Shown: one piece after another, positions 8,691 through 17,400 of the stretch | Layout of the letters: each line of letters starts with the position of its first letter | How positions within the stretch are numbered: the first letter of the stretch is position 1 | From: Campylobacterales bacterium | GTDB taxonomy: Bacteria > Campylobacterota > Campylobacteria > Campylobacterales > Sulfurimonadaceae | Direction of reading: 5' to 3' | DNA length: 32,971 nt | NCBI GenBank assembly: GCA_024280035.1 | Contig: JAJRQV010000097.1 | Location: forward strand, 1 to 32,971 | Program-made: the position numbers and the translations under genes | Notes under the pieces: generated by a model | Told to the model about the DNA's origin: nothing | Seen by the model: only the letters and a program-made list of their open reading frames with translations | Databases searched by the model: none

Positions 8691-9025
8691 CTATTCCCCT
8701 ATTTACCTACGTAAATAGTATGACATTCTTTAGCAAATAGAGGGACTTCAACTTAATTTTGTTCTCGTGTTTAACAAACATCTTGAAAATTTAGAAGTTT
8801 AAGGAGGAGCCAAAATATCCTTATTCTACTTCTTTTTATTGAATCTACGTGTACTTGAAAATGTAATACTTTATAACTTGATATCTTTAGCAGTAGTATA
8901 GTAAAAGATTATAAATACAAAAGTAACCAAAGTGACATTTAGTAAAGGAATAGAGCCAAGAGTTTCAAATATTCACAAATACTTTCTGTTATTAACAGTT
9001 GTTTGTGAACTTTGACTTTCTTCTC
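8691..9025. promoter_or_regulatory. 335-bp gene-free spacer: FAAL leader and bcp downstream hairpin
   Basis: No convincing gene is present. Next to the FAAL start lies the inverted repeat ATTTAC-CTAC-GTAAAT (8701-8716), directly upstream of the AGGGGA ribosome site, which could be an operator or a translation-affecting hairpin. At the other end, TTCACAAA (8972-8979) pairs with TTTGTGAA (9002-9009) around an inner CTGTTA-T-TAACAG palindrome. This lies just downstream of the bcp stop and may end or stabilise that transcript; no clear U tract follows. I could not pick a convincing -10/-35 pair for the FAAL gene. Confidence 0.5.
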
Positions 9026-9529
9026 TTAGGATTGTAACTCTTTTAAAGCTTCTTTCACCTCTTCAACATGAACAATCTCAAACTCTTTTCCATCTTTTTT
9101 CTTTTTCTGACGTACACGTACCTTATCCCAAGCTGCAGCGATTTCACCTTTTGGGTTTAAGATGTATGTTGTACGAACGATTCCCATATACTCTTTTCCA
9201 TAATTCTTTTTAAGTTGCCAAACACCATACTCTTGCATCACTGAAGTTTCCTCATCTGAAAGCAGTGTGATTTGTAAATTATGTTTTTTTATAAAGTTTT
9301 GATGTTTTTTCATTCCATCTGCACTCACCCCTAAAATCACTGCATCTAAAGAGTCAAACTCCGCTTCTTTTTCTGTAAAGTCACAGGCCTGTGTTGTACA
9401 TCCTGGGGTATTATCTTTAGGATAAAAATACAAAATTATCCATTTTCCTTTTAAGTCTCTTGAACAAATTTCTACACCATCTTGGTTAGGTAAACAGAAC
9501 TCTGGAGCTTTTTTTCCAACTTCTAACAT
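9026..9529 (-). CDS. bcp: Thiol peroxidase / peroxiredoxin, Bcp (PrxQ) family
   Basis: This 167-residue thioredoxin-fold peroxidase shows YPKDNTPGCTTQACDF. Cys44 is the peroxidatic cysteine and Cys49 the resolving cysteine, the C-x4-C spacing of the PrxQ/Bcp group. It reduces H2O2 and organic hydroperoxides with electrons from thioredoxin, in keeping with the trxA/trxB genes near 26-27.6 kb. GVSADG and a conserved-looking YGV/R-TTYIL segment complete the fold. A basic KKKKDGKEF loop near residue 145 is slightly unusual but within normal length for the family. It lies downstream of the DUF523 gene on the same strand, separated by a 75-bp gap containing a palindromic repeat, so it may be transcribed with it or separately. 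Confidence 0.93.
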   Translation of the reverse strand: MLEVGKKAPEFCLPNQDGVEICSRDLKGKWIILYFYPKDNTPGCTTQACDFTEKEAEFDSLDAVILGVSADGMKKHQNFIKKHNLQITLLSDEETSVMQEYGVWQLKKNYGKEYMGIVRTTYILNPKGEIAAAWDKVRVRQKKKKDGKEFEIVHVEEVKEALKELQS

Positions 9530-9557
9530 ATCTTTTCCTTTTATTTTATAATTAATT

Positions 9558-9606
9558 AAATCGGCTTAATCTGTGGACTCTTATTTATCCACAAATTAAA
9601 CAGATT
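9558..9606. repeat. REP-like palindrome A (19-nt arms)
   Basis: Arm AATCGGCTTAATCTGTGGA (9559-9577) faces TCCACAAATTAAACAGATT (9588-9606), with 16 of 19 positions complementary and a 10-nt loop. The distal arm runs into the stop codon of the DUF523 gene. The same 19-mer, with one change, recurs at 26750-26768. Confidence 0.75.
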
Positions 9607-10054
9607 AGGTGGATTCATTAACATTATGTTCATCCACTATATTTATCTTTGGGTATTTTTCTTTTAAGTACGACGCAGCTATTCCATCATCATACATAAG
9701 TACTCTTCTGTCTTCATTCAAAATAGGTGTTGTACCTAAACCACAAGAAGGAGACTTGGACTTTAAAACAATCATCTCTAAATCAGGATGATGTTTTACT
9801 TGTAAATCCACCTGCTCTTTGATTAAAGCGGTAACATCTTTATTTGTCTCATCTGTTACGACTTTATACTCTTTATCTTTAAAAAGTACAGAAATTCTCT
9901 CTCTTGGTGTTCCCAGCACAGGAGCCTCTGGGCAAAAAGAGATAATCTCATAATCTTTAAAGGCTTCTATAACTGTTTTATCTTCTTTAGTAGCCCCATC
10001 ATATCGACAGTATTCACCTAATAAACACCCCGAAATTAAAACTTTTTTTTTCAC
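9605..10054 (-). CDS. DUF523 family protein
   Basis: This 149-residue protein opens with VLISGCLLGEYCRYDGATK and contains FCPEAPVLGTPRERI and LKSKSPSCGLG, the cysteine-containing signatures of the DUF523 family (YbbK-like, cytosolic, function not established). The conserved cysteines suggest metal or redox chemistry, but no activity can be assigned. The start is a GTG (10052-10054) overlapping the TAG of the aldehyde dehydrogenase gene as TAGTG, so the two are translationally coupled. Codons 2-4 form an uninterrupted A9 run, so a one-base slip there would abolish the protein. Confidence 0.85.
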   Translation of the reverse strand: MKKKVLISGCLLGEYCRYDGATKEDKTVIEAFKDYEIISFCPEAPVLGTPRERISVLFKDKEYKVVTDETNKDVTALIKEQVDLQVKHHPDLEMIVLKSKSPSCGLGTTPILNEDRRVLMYDDGIAASYLKEKYPKINIVDEHNVNEST

Positions 10055-11469
10055 TAACAGATGACTACCGATTTAATTTCTGTAAATTCTTCAATAGCAA
10101 ACCTAGGACCTTCACGTCCTACTCCACTCAGTTTGACACCTCCATAAGGCTGAATATCAAAACGTAATGTTGGCATATCATTAATTACAATTCCCCCCGC
10201 ATCTAACTCTGAGATAGCGCGTTGTGTTAGTTTAAGGTCATTTGTAAAAACAGAGAACTGAAGCCCATAAGGTGAGTTATTCATCTTAGGTTTTGCCTCA
10301 TCAAAATCTTTTACTTTTACAAGTGAAACAATAGGCGCAAAAACTTCTTCACATACAATAGCCATATCATCGCGAACATCTGCCATAACACAAGGATAAA
10401 ACATTTTTCCCTCGCACTTTACTTTTGTAATCGCCTTAGCACCCTCATCAATTGCTGATTGAACCCATCCCATAGCTCTTTTTGCAGCCTCATCATCAAT
10501 TACAGGACCCATAAATGTATTTTCATCATAAGGTGAACCGACAACAAGTTTTGAAGTCTCTTCTGCCATCTTTTGAGCAAAGTCCTCATAAATATCTTCA
10601 TGTACATAAATTCTTTGTAAAGAGATACATACCTGTCCTGAATTCACAAAAGCACCTAAGGCACAACGATTAGCAGCAATATCTAAGTCTGCTGACTTAT
10701 CAATAAAGGTTGCGGCATTACCACCAAGTTCAAGAGATATTTTTTTAATTCCTGCTGATTTTGTAATAATGTTTCCGACTGGAACTGAACCCGTAAAAGA
10801 GATAACTCGAGGAATCTCATGTTCAACTAAAGTAGAGCCTACTTCAACATCTCCATATACTACACAAAGGGCATCTTTAACCGCAAACTCACTCTCAATA
10901 AAAAGTTTTGCAAACTTATAAGCGGTAAGAGGGGCTTCAGGTGTAGGTTTTAGTACTACACAGTTTCCAGAAACAAGAGCAGGCGCAAGTTTATGCGCAA
11001 CTAAATTTAGTGGAAAGTTAAAGGGGGTAATGGCTGAAATAACACCAACAGGTTCTCTAAAAAAATATGAGATTGTTTTTTTACCCGAAGCCATAGCATC
11101 GGTATTAATGGTTTCACCATGCATTGTTCGCATAGTCTCTGCACTCAGCCTTACTGTTTCAATAGCACGACTGACTTCAATACGAGAAAACATAAGTGGT
11201 TTTACCACCTCATCGGTAATAGTTAAGGCTAAGTCTTCTAAGTTTTCATGCATCTTCTCAGCCACATCTAAAAGCCATGAACAACGTTGTGAAAGCGTTG
11301 ATGCCTTCGCTCCTGCTCTTGCATTTTCCGCAATTTTCAGTGCTTTAACTGTATCATCTGCAGTACAGACAGGTGCTGATGAAACTACTCTATTATCAAA
11401 CGGGGACAAGCGTTCACTCATCTCAGATTTTGTTGCTTCATTGCTTCCAAAAAATATTTTAGCTTCCAT
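10054..11469 (-). CDS. NAD(P)-dependent aldehyde dehydrogenase
   Basis: This 471-residue protein has the full aldehyde dehydrogenase superfamily set: ITPFNFPLN, VVLKPTPEAPLTA, SFTGSVPVG, the general base Glu247 in ELGGN, and the nucleophile Cys281 in NSGQVC. The end is PYGGVKLSGVGREG. It oxidises an aldehyde to the acid (or acyl form) with NAD(P)+ in the cytosol. The C-terminal NDMPTLRFDIQPYGG pattern resembles the lactaldehyde/phosphonoacetaldehyde/glyceraldehyde-3-phosphate branch more than betaine aldehyde enzymes, but the substrate cannot be settled by eye. It is the first gene of a unit with DUF523 and possibly bcp, and has its own likely -10 box upstream. Complete, without lesions. Confidence 0.93.
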   Translation of the reverse strand: MEAKIFFGSNEATKSEMSERLSPFDNRVVSSAPVCTADDTVKALKIAENARAGAKASTLSQRCSWLLDVAEKMHENLEDLALTITDEVVKPLMFSRIEVSRAIETVRLSAETMRTMHGETINTDAMASGKKTISYFFREPVGVISAITPFNFPLNLVAHKLAPALVSGNCVVLKPTPEAPLTAYKFAKLFIESEFAVKDALCVVYGDVEVGSTLVEHEIPRVISFTGSVPVGNIITKSAGIKKISLELGGNAATFIDKSADLDIAANRCALGAFVNSGQVCISLQRIYVHEDIYEDFAQKMAEETSKLVVGSPYDENTFMGPVIDDEAAKRAMGWVQSAIDEGAKAITKVKCEGKMFYPCVMADVRDDMAIVCEEVFAPIVSLVKVKDFDEAKPKMNNSPYGLQFSVFTNDLKLTQRAISELDAGGIVINDMPTLRFDIQPYGGVKLSGVGREGPRFAIEEFTEIKSVVIC

Positions 11470-11501
11470 AGTTATAACCCTGATATAGATTTATTTATCT
11501 A

Positions 11502-11507
11502 ATTATA
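11502..11507 (-). promoter_or_regulatory. Putative -10 box for aldehyde dehydrogenase unit
   Basis: TATAAT on the minus strand, 33 nt upstream of the ATG at 11469, inside an A/T-rich stretch. There is no clear -35, as is common for sigma-70 promoters of this phylum. Confidence 0.45.
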
Positions 11508-11601
11508 CCTTTACTAATTTAAATAAAATTTCTAATCTATTTTGTTTAACAAATATTTTATATTTATCCTTATTTACTCATAAAATTTTAAAGAGCTTTA
11601 A

Positions 11602-11760
11602 GGGCACCTCTAAAAACCATATATTCACTCAGCGATACAATAAATTTACTCTTACTTTGTTAGATACAATTGAAGCTACTCATAGCTCCTTCACTTATCT
11701 GCCTCGTAATAGCAAACTTCTTGTATCGCTGAGTGAATATAGGGTTTTTTAGAGGTGCCC
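11602..11760. mobile_element. MITE-like element with ~40-bp terminal inverted repeats, flanked by TTAA
   Basis: The left end GGGCACCTCTAAAAACC... and the reverse complement of the right end GGGCACCTCTAAAAAACCC... match for about 40 nt, including TATATTCACTCAGCGATACAA, with one small indel and one or two mismatches. The element is 159 bp and is bounded by TTAA on both sides (11598-11601 and 11761-11764), compatible with a YTAR-type target duplication as in IS5-family elements. Read on the minus strand, the interior has GAAGGAGCT-ATG followed by only seven codons and TAA, which looks like a transposase start fused to its end by internal deletion. It encodes no transposase. It ends about 30 bp before the tetR operator, so it forms the distal part of that promoter region. 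Confidence 0.8.
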
Positions 11761-11790
11761 TTAAGTTAATAAATTATATCATTCATCATA

Positions 11791-11811
11791 AGTGACCGAC
11801 AGTCGGTCACT
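11791..11811. promoter_or_regulatory. Perfect palindromic operator upstream of tetR
   Basis: The arms AGTGACCGAC and GTCGGTCACT flank a single central A, giving a perfect 10+10 inverted repeat that ends 23 nt before the tetR ATG. Length, symmetry and position fit the binding site of the TetR-family repressor encoded next to it, so autoregulation of the efflux operon is inferred. Confidence 0.85.
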
Positions 11812-11834
11812 AATCAAAAGAGCTAAGGTTTTGT

Positions 11835-12431
11835 ATGGCAATTATTGTAGATAAGGTTCAAAAAAGAAGAGATATTGCACTTTCTTGTGTCAAACTCTTT
11901 GTTCAAGGAGGTATTGGACATCTCACTATCTCCGAAGTAGCAAAAAAAGCAGGCATTGGCAAGGGTACATTTTATGATTATTTTAAAAATAAAGAGGCCA
12001 TTGTATTTGAAATTTTAAATATATTACTTGAAGAACATAGCAAAGGTAAAGAGCTTAAAATATCTCAGGCATCGTCTACTCGAGAAAAGGTCAAAATGTT
12101 TTTTGATTTTTATTCTAATAATGAAGATAAAGAGCTTAGACAGATTTATAAAGAGTACATATCTATCTCTTTAAGTAACCCCAATAAAGAGATGGTTGAT
12201 TTTCAAAGTAAATGTTTTAATACTTATTCATCATGGCTGAAAAATATTATTCAAGATGGCATTGAAAATAAAGAGATTATTCCTGAAGCACTTAACCTTT
12301 CAAAAGGGCTTTACTACTTTGGAGATGGGCTTTTCTTTAATTTTTCTACCACCAATGTTATTGGCGATATTAAAAAAGAGATTCATTTTTATGTGGACTC
12401 TCTTTTTGATCTAATTGAGGTTAAAAAATGA
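11835..12431 (+). CDS. TetR family transcriptional regulator of efflux operon
   Basis: This 198-residue protein has a typical TetR N-terminus. Residues ~27-60 (GHLTISEVAKKAGIGKGTFYDYFKNKEAI) form the helix-turn-helix with the family-defining GTFYDYFKNKE recognition/positioning helices. The C-terminal ~130 residues would form the ligand pocket and dimer interface; the ligand is unknown. The ATG is preceded by AAGG at fair spacing. A perfect palindrome lies just upstream, and the stop codon overlaps the next ATG as ATGA. It is thus the first gene of a four-gene efflux operon and most likely its repressor, released by a pump substrate. Confidence 0.92.
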   Translation: MAIIVDKVQKRRDIALSCVKLFVQGGIGHLTISEVAKKAGIGKGTFYDYFKNKEAIVFEILNILLEEHSKGKELKISQASSTREKVKMFFDFYSNNEDKELRQIYKEYISISLSNPNKEMVDFQSKCFNTYSSWLKNIIQDGIENKEIIPEALNLSKGLYYFGDGLFFNFSTTNVIGDIKKEIHFYVDSLFDLIEVKK

Positions 12432-13651
12432 AATTTTTGCTTCTTCTTAGCCTTCCCCTCTTTCTTTATGCCAGCAGTTTAAAATCTTTATTAGAGTATG
12501 CCATTGATAACAATAATCTCGTGCTTTCTCGAAGCCTAAATCAGCAAGCAAAACAGGCAGAAGTAGACTCAAAACACAGTGCCTACTACCCTACCCTTGA
12601 TGTTGGAGCTAATTACCAAAGCCTAAATGGAAGAACACCTTTTTACCCAGGAGACATATATGGTGCGGGGGCAACCTTAGGTCTTGATATTTATGATGGA
12701 GGAAGAAAGTCTTCTCAATTATAACAGAAAAAAAATGAACTTAAGGCAAGTAGTTTTGACACCCAAGCAATAAAAACAAGTATCAGTCTACAAATTGTAC
12801 AAGACTTCTACAGCATAAAAAGTCTAGAAGCAACACTCTCCTCACGGTTGAATGCAAAAAAATCCCTTCAGGCACAACTTGAACGTATGAAAAAATTCTA
12901 TGATGCTAAACTTGCCACGATAGATGATGTTGATCGACTGCAATCTGCTTTTGATACTAATATTTATCAAATTGAATCAATTAAGTTTGACATTCTTGCT
13001 ACTAAACGTTCATTAGAATTAAAAATAGGAAAAAAAATACTTAATCTGGACGACTCAAAATTTAAACGGCCTTATGATGAAAGCTACGAATTGGTAGACA
13101 GTACAAAATCTTTAATGGCGCAAGAAGAGGCAATTATTAAAAGTTCAGAATCCATTGAAAATATTTATTACCCTAATATCCGCGTAGAAGAGAGCTATAC
13201 TATTTATAAATATGACCGAACAGATGCCTTCCATCCTGAAGGAGCAGAAAAACAGAATAAAATCTTAGTCAGTTTAAATATGAGACTTTTTGATGGGGGA
13301 ACAATTAAACAAGACAAACAAGCTATTTTACTCAATTCACAAGCCCTTAATCAAAAAGTTCTTTATAAAAAACAAGAACAAAAAATTCAATATGATCTGG
13401 CACTTTCACGTATTCAAACCAGTAAAATTAAAATTAAAAGTGCAAAAAGTGCTCTTGTTTCTGCTAAAAGTAGTTTTAAGACCATAGAAGAAAAATATAA
13501 TGCAGGTATTGTTGATAATATTGTTTATCTTGATGCCTTAAGTACTCAAACCTCAGCAGAAGCACTTTACAAAAGTTCACTTAATGACTTAGAAATTGCT
13601 TATGCTATGTATTATTACTACGCTGGAAAAAATATAGGAGATTATTTATGA
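12428..13651 (+). pseudogene. TolC-family outer-membrane efflux protein, interrupted by in-frame TAA
   Basis: The ATG at 12428 starts a signal peptide (MKFLLLLSLPLFLYASS) and a TolC/OEP-type protein: SLKSLLEYAIDNN, YYPTLDVGANY, GLDIYDGGRKSSQL. A TAA at 12722-12724 then interrupts it after 98 codons. The same frame continues without further stops as QKKNELKASSFDTQ... and the OEP pattern repeats in the second half (NMRLFDGGTIKQDKQA; YNAGIVDNIVYLDALSTQ). Ignoring the stop, the product would be 407 residues, normal for the family. It would form the outer-membrane trimer and periplasmic coiled-coil channel of the pump. Overlaps are ATGA with tetR upstream and ATGA with the adaptor gene downstream. 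The stop could be a nonsense mutation (GAA to TAA is simplest), a sequence error or, less likely, a readthrough site. Confidence 0.85.
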
Positions 13652-14397
13652 AAATATTACTAAGTATTATGACACTGTTATTAAGTCTATATGCCCAAGA
13701 GATTTACGCAACCTTTAAGGTTAAAGCCCTAGAACATGCTGACTTAGCCTTTGATGCTGGGGGTATTATTGATAAGGTTTATGTTGATATTTCTCAAAAA
13801 GTGAAGAAGGGAGAGCTTCTTGCAAAATTGCGAAATGATGACATAAAAGCTTCTTTAAACATTGCAAAATCAGAACTTCTTAATGCTGAAGTAACTCTAA
13901 AATTTGCCCAACGAGATTATGCCCGTCAAACGAAGGTGAAACATCTTATTGATGAAGCACGTTATGATGTTTATGCCCTTGCCTTAGAAAAAGCAAAGGT
14001 TGGTGTTAAACAAGCACAATCAAAACTGGCTTACCAGCAAGCACTTTTAGATAAAACTATATTACGAGCACCTTTTAATGGAGTTATCTTTGAAAAAAGT
14101 ATTGAAGTTGGAGATGTGGTCAGCGGTATGATGCTAAGGACTGTCTTTAAAATACAAAATATTAATAAACGTAAACTTATTGTCTCTTTTGATCAAAAGT
14201 ATTGGAAAGATGTAAAAATAGGACAAACTTACCAATACAGCGTTGATGGAGACAAGACTCTGTATAAGGCAAAAATAAAAAGAATTTATCCTTCTGCTAA
14301 TCTAGAAAATCGAAAGATACAAGCAGAAGTCCATGCCAATGGTTTTATTGTTGGGCTTATTGGTGATGGGTATATACTCATCAATAACAAACAGTAG
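13648..14397 (+). CDS. RND efflux periplasmic adaptor (HlyD/MFP family)
   Basis: This 249-residue secreted protein has a signal peptide (residues 1-~17, MKILLSIMTLLLSLYAQE). A split lipoyl half-motif (FDAGGIIDKVYVDISQKVKKGELLAKL) precedes a short alpha-hairpin (~65-125). The second half-lipoyl (LDKTILRAPFNGVIFEKSIEVGDVV) and a beta-barrel then follow. Adaptors link the inner-membrane RND pump to TolC. At 249 residues it is short compared with AcrA (~400), but compact adaptors of this size are frequent in Campylobacterota. The start overlaps the tolC stop (ATGA), and acrB follows after six bases, so the three components are co-expressed. No lipobox Cys is present. Confidence 0.9.
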   Translation: MKILLSIMTLLLSLYAQEIYATFKVKALEHADLAFDAGGIIDKVYVDISQKVKKGELLAKLRNDDIKASLNIAKSELLNAEVTLKFAQRDYARQTKVKHLIDEARYDVYALALEKAKVGVKQAQSKLAYQQALLDKTILRAPFNGVIFEKSIEVGDVVSGMMLRTVFKIQNINKRKLIVSFDQKYWKDVKIGQTYQYSVDGDKTLYKAKIKRIYPSANLENRKIQAEVHANGFIVGLIGDGYILINNKQ

Positions 14398-14403
14398 GTT
14401 CAG

Positions 14404-17400
14404 ATGTATAAGTTAGCTATTAAAAGACCCATCACCACTTTAATGTATGTGCTTACCCTTGTTATTTTTGGGCTTATGAGTTTTAAGTCTATGCCTTCAG
14501 CACTCTTTCCTAATATTGATTTTCCTATTGTAACGATTAAAACCATCTATCAAGGCGCTGAATCAAGTACCATTGAATCTCAAATCACTGATAAGATTGA
14601 AGAAGCTGTTTCACGTATTGGAGGTATTGATTCTATCACCTCAACCAGCAGTGAAGGGGTTAGTGTTGTGACCGTTAAATTCTTCTTAGAAAGAGATATT
14701 AATGAGGCAACTAATGATGTAAGAGACAAGGTTTCAGCTGTAAAACTTCCTAAAGATGCCGAGTCCCCTTTAGTCAGTAAGCTTGATATTGGAGGTGCGC
14801 CTATTATTAATATCTTTTTAACTGCAAACCATAATAATATCCAAGAACTTATGCTTTTTGCAGATGAAAAAGTCAAACCCATACTTGAAAAAATCAATGG
14901 GGTGGGTGCTATTAATATTTTAGGGTATAAAGACAGAGAGATAAAGATTTTTCCTGACCCTAAACTCCTTAATAAGTTTGGTATCACCATAAGTGAACTG
15001 AATGCAATTGTTGCAAGAGAAAATGTGAAAATTGATGGTGGAAAACTTATCTCAGACAAAAAAGAGTATATTTTAAAAACAGAGGCAGATGCCCTTACTG
15101 TCTTAGACTTAAAAAATATCAAAATCAAAAATAATATCAAACTTCAAGATATTGCCCTCGTCACTGACAACTTAAGTGATGCCAAAACCTATGCCTCTTA
15201 CAACGGTAAAGAAGGGGTTATGCTTGAGATTCAAAAGATTTCAGGTACTAATACTATTGATATTATAAAAAAAGTAAAGAAAACAATTCCTGTACTAAGA
15301 TCATTAGCCGGAGAAAATTTTAGCGTTGAGACACTTAATGACACTTCTACTTATATTATTATCTCTTTAGAACATGTTAAATTCGACCTTATTTACGGTG
15401 CTTTTCTTGCTGTTATTATCGTCTTTTTCTTCCTAAGAAACATGACCATTACTCTGGTTTCAGCTCTTTCTATTCCAGCTTCTATTTATGGAACCTTCGC
15501 CCTAATGGATTATATGGGCTTTGACCTTAATAAGATGACCTTAATTGGGCTTACCTTAGCCATTGGTATTATTATCGATGATGCTATTGTAGTGATTGAA
15601 AACATCTATAAAAAGATGGAATCAGGTATGGATAAATGGGAGGCTTCTATTGAAGGAACCAAAGAGATGGCATTTACTATTTTAGCCATCTCTGCAATGC
15701 TTTTGGCTGTTTTTATTCCTGTCTCTTTTATGAGTGGTATTGTGGGAAAATTCTTTGAATCTTTTGCCATGACTGTTGGGTTTGCTATTATCATCTCCTA
15801 CACTGTTGCCCTAAGTTTTATTCCCAGTTTAAGTTCACGAGTTTTAGATAAAAATGAAAGCCGATTTTATAATTTCACAGAACCTTTCTTTATCCGTCTT
15901 GAAAGCATGTATGAAAAAATCTTAAAAACTGTTCTTAGATTTAAACTCAGTACCTTGTTTCTTGTATTTCTTCTATTTTTTGCTTCTTTAAGCCTTTTTC
16001 CTCGTATTGGAATGGATTTTATACCTAAAGAAGATATGGCAGAATTTGAGATAAAAGTAAAGGCACCTGCAGATATTTCACTTCAAGAGATGATACAAAG
16101 ATCTAAAGAGGTGGAAGCTTTAATTTCTAAGAATAAAAATGTGTTATATACAACTTTAAATGTAGGTTATAACAGTGTTCATGAGAAAAACAAGTCTCTT
16201 ATTTATGTTAAACTTTCTGAAAAAGAGAAAAGAAAACTTAAGCAAGAAGAGATTATTCAAAACTTTAGAACAGGTATAAAAGGCAAGTTTAAAGATCTTT
16301 TTATCACCGCAGCAGCCGTTCCTGTTATTAAGGGTGCAGGCGTTTCTGTTCCTTATCAAATTGTTTTAAAATCAGATTCTTTTAAAGACCTACAAGAGGG
16401 AACAAAAGAACTCACCCATTACCTTTCACAGAAAAAGGGTTTTGTTGATATCGACACCAACTTAGATGATGGAAAACCTCAAATAAATATCAATATTATA
16501 CGAAGTAATGCTAACCGTCTTGGAATTTCAGCAAGCGATATTGCCCAAGCTATTGCTATCGCCTTTTCTAGTGATTTAGAAATCTCTTATTTTGAAGAAG
16601 ATGGAAAACAGTACAACATCACGCTACGTTTTGATGATAAAAATAGAGTAGAACTTGAGGATATTAAAAAGATCCAATTACGCACACAAGAGGGAGACTT
16701 AGTCTATCTTGATGGTTTAGTTGATTTTACAAAAAGCCAATCTCTTGCTTCTATCTACCATTTTGACAGACAAAGACAGGTCACAATTTATGCTGATCTT
16801 TTTGGTTTAGACTTAGGGGGTGCACTGAGTTATACACGAGAAAAAATTGATAAACTTTTACCTAAAAATGTTAGTTATAGATTTACAGGTTTTGCAGAAG
16901 AGATGGAAAAAACAGCCAAGGCATTTGGTGTGGCTATTGGGTTATCTGTTATTTTAATGTTTATCATCTTAGCTATCTTATATGAGTCTTTAGTTCAACC
17001 TATTATTATTATGATGGCACTGCCTCTTAGTATTATTGGGGTTATGCTGGCTCTGTTTATTAGTGGTGAACACTTCAGTCTGTTTGTGATGATTGGATTT
17101 ATGCTCTTAATGGGAATGGTAGGGAAAAATGCTGTCTTACTCGTTGACTTTGCTAATGATGCCATCCATAAAGGTAAAAATGCGGATGAGGCGCTTATAG
17201 AAGCAGGTGAAAAAAGACTACGACCTATCTTAATGACAACGGTTGCTATGGTCTTTGCTATGTTACCTCTTGCCTTAGGAAATGGAGCAGGGAGTGAGGT
17301 TAAAGCACCTATGGCAATTTCAATTATTGGTGGGCTTTTGAGTTCAATGATATTAACCCTATTAATTGTGCCTGTAATGTATAAATTAATTAATCCTTTG

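Noticed and set aside
11602-11760. Large inverted repeat as a transcription terminator of the aldehyde dehydrogenase or tetR
   Set aside because: It lies at the 5' ends of both divergent genes, and the 40-bp arms with TTAA flanks fit a transposable element better.
12722-12724. TAA as a reassigned sense codon in this genome
   Set aside because: TAA ends many intact genes here (purF, dapB, ilvE, SPFH), so it is a working stop; the two internal TAA codons are better explained by mutation or error.
14580-15140. 186-codon frame antisense to acrB
   Set aside because: Shadow of the RND gene; Ser/Ile-rich low-complexity translation with no recognisable domain.
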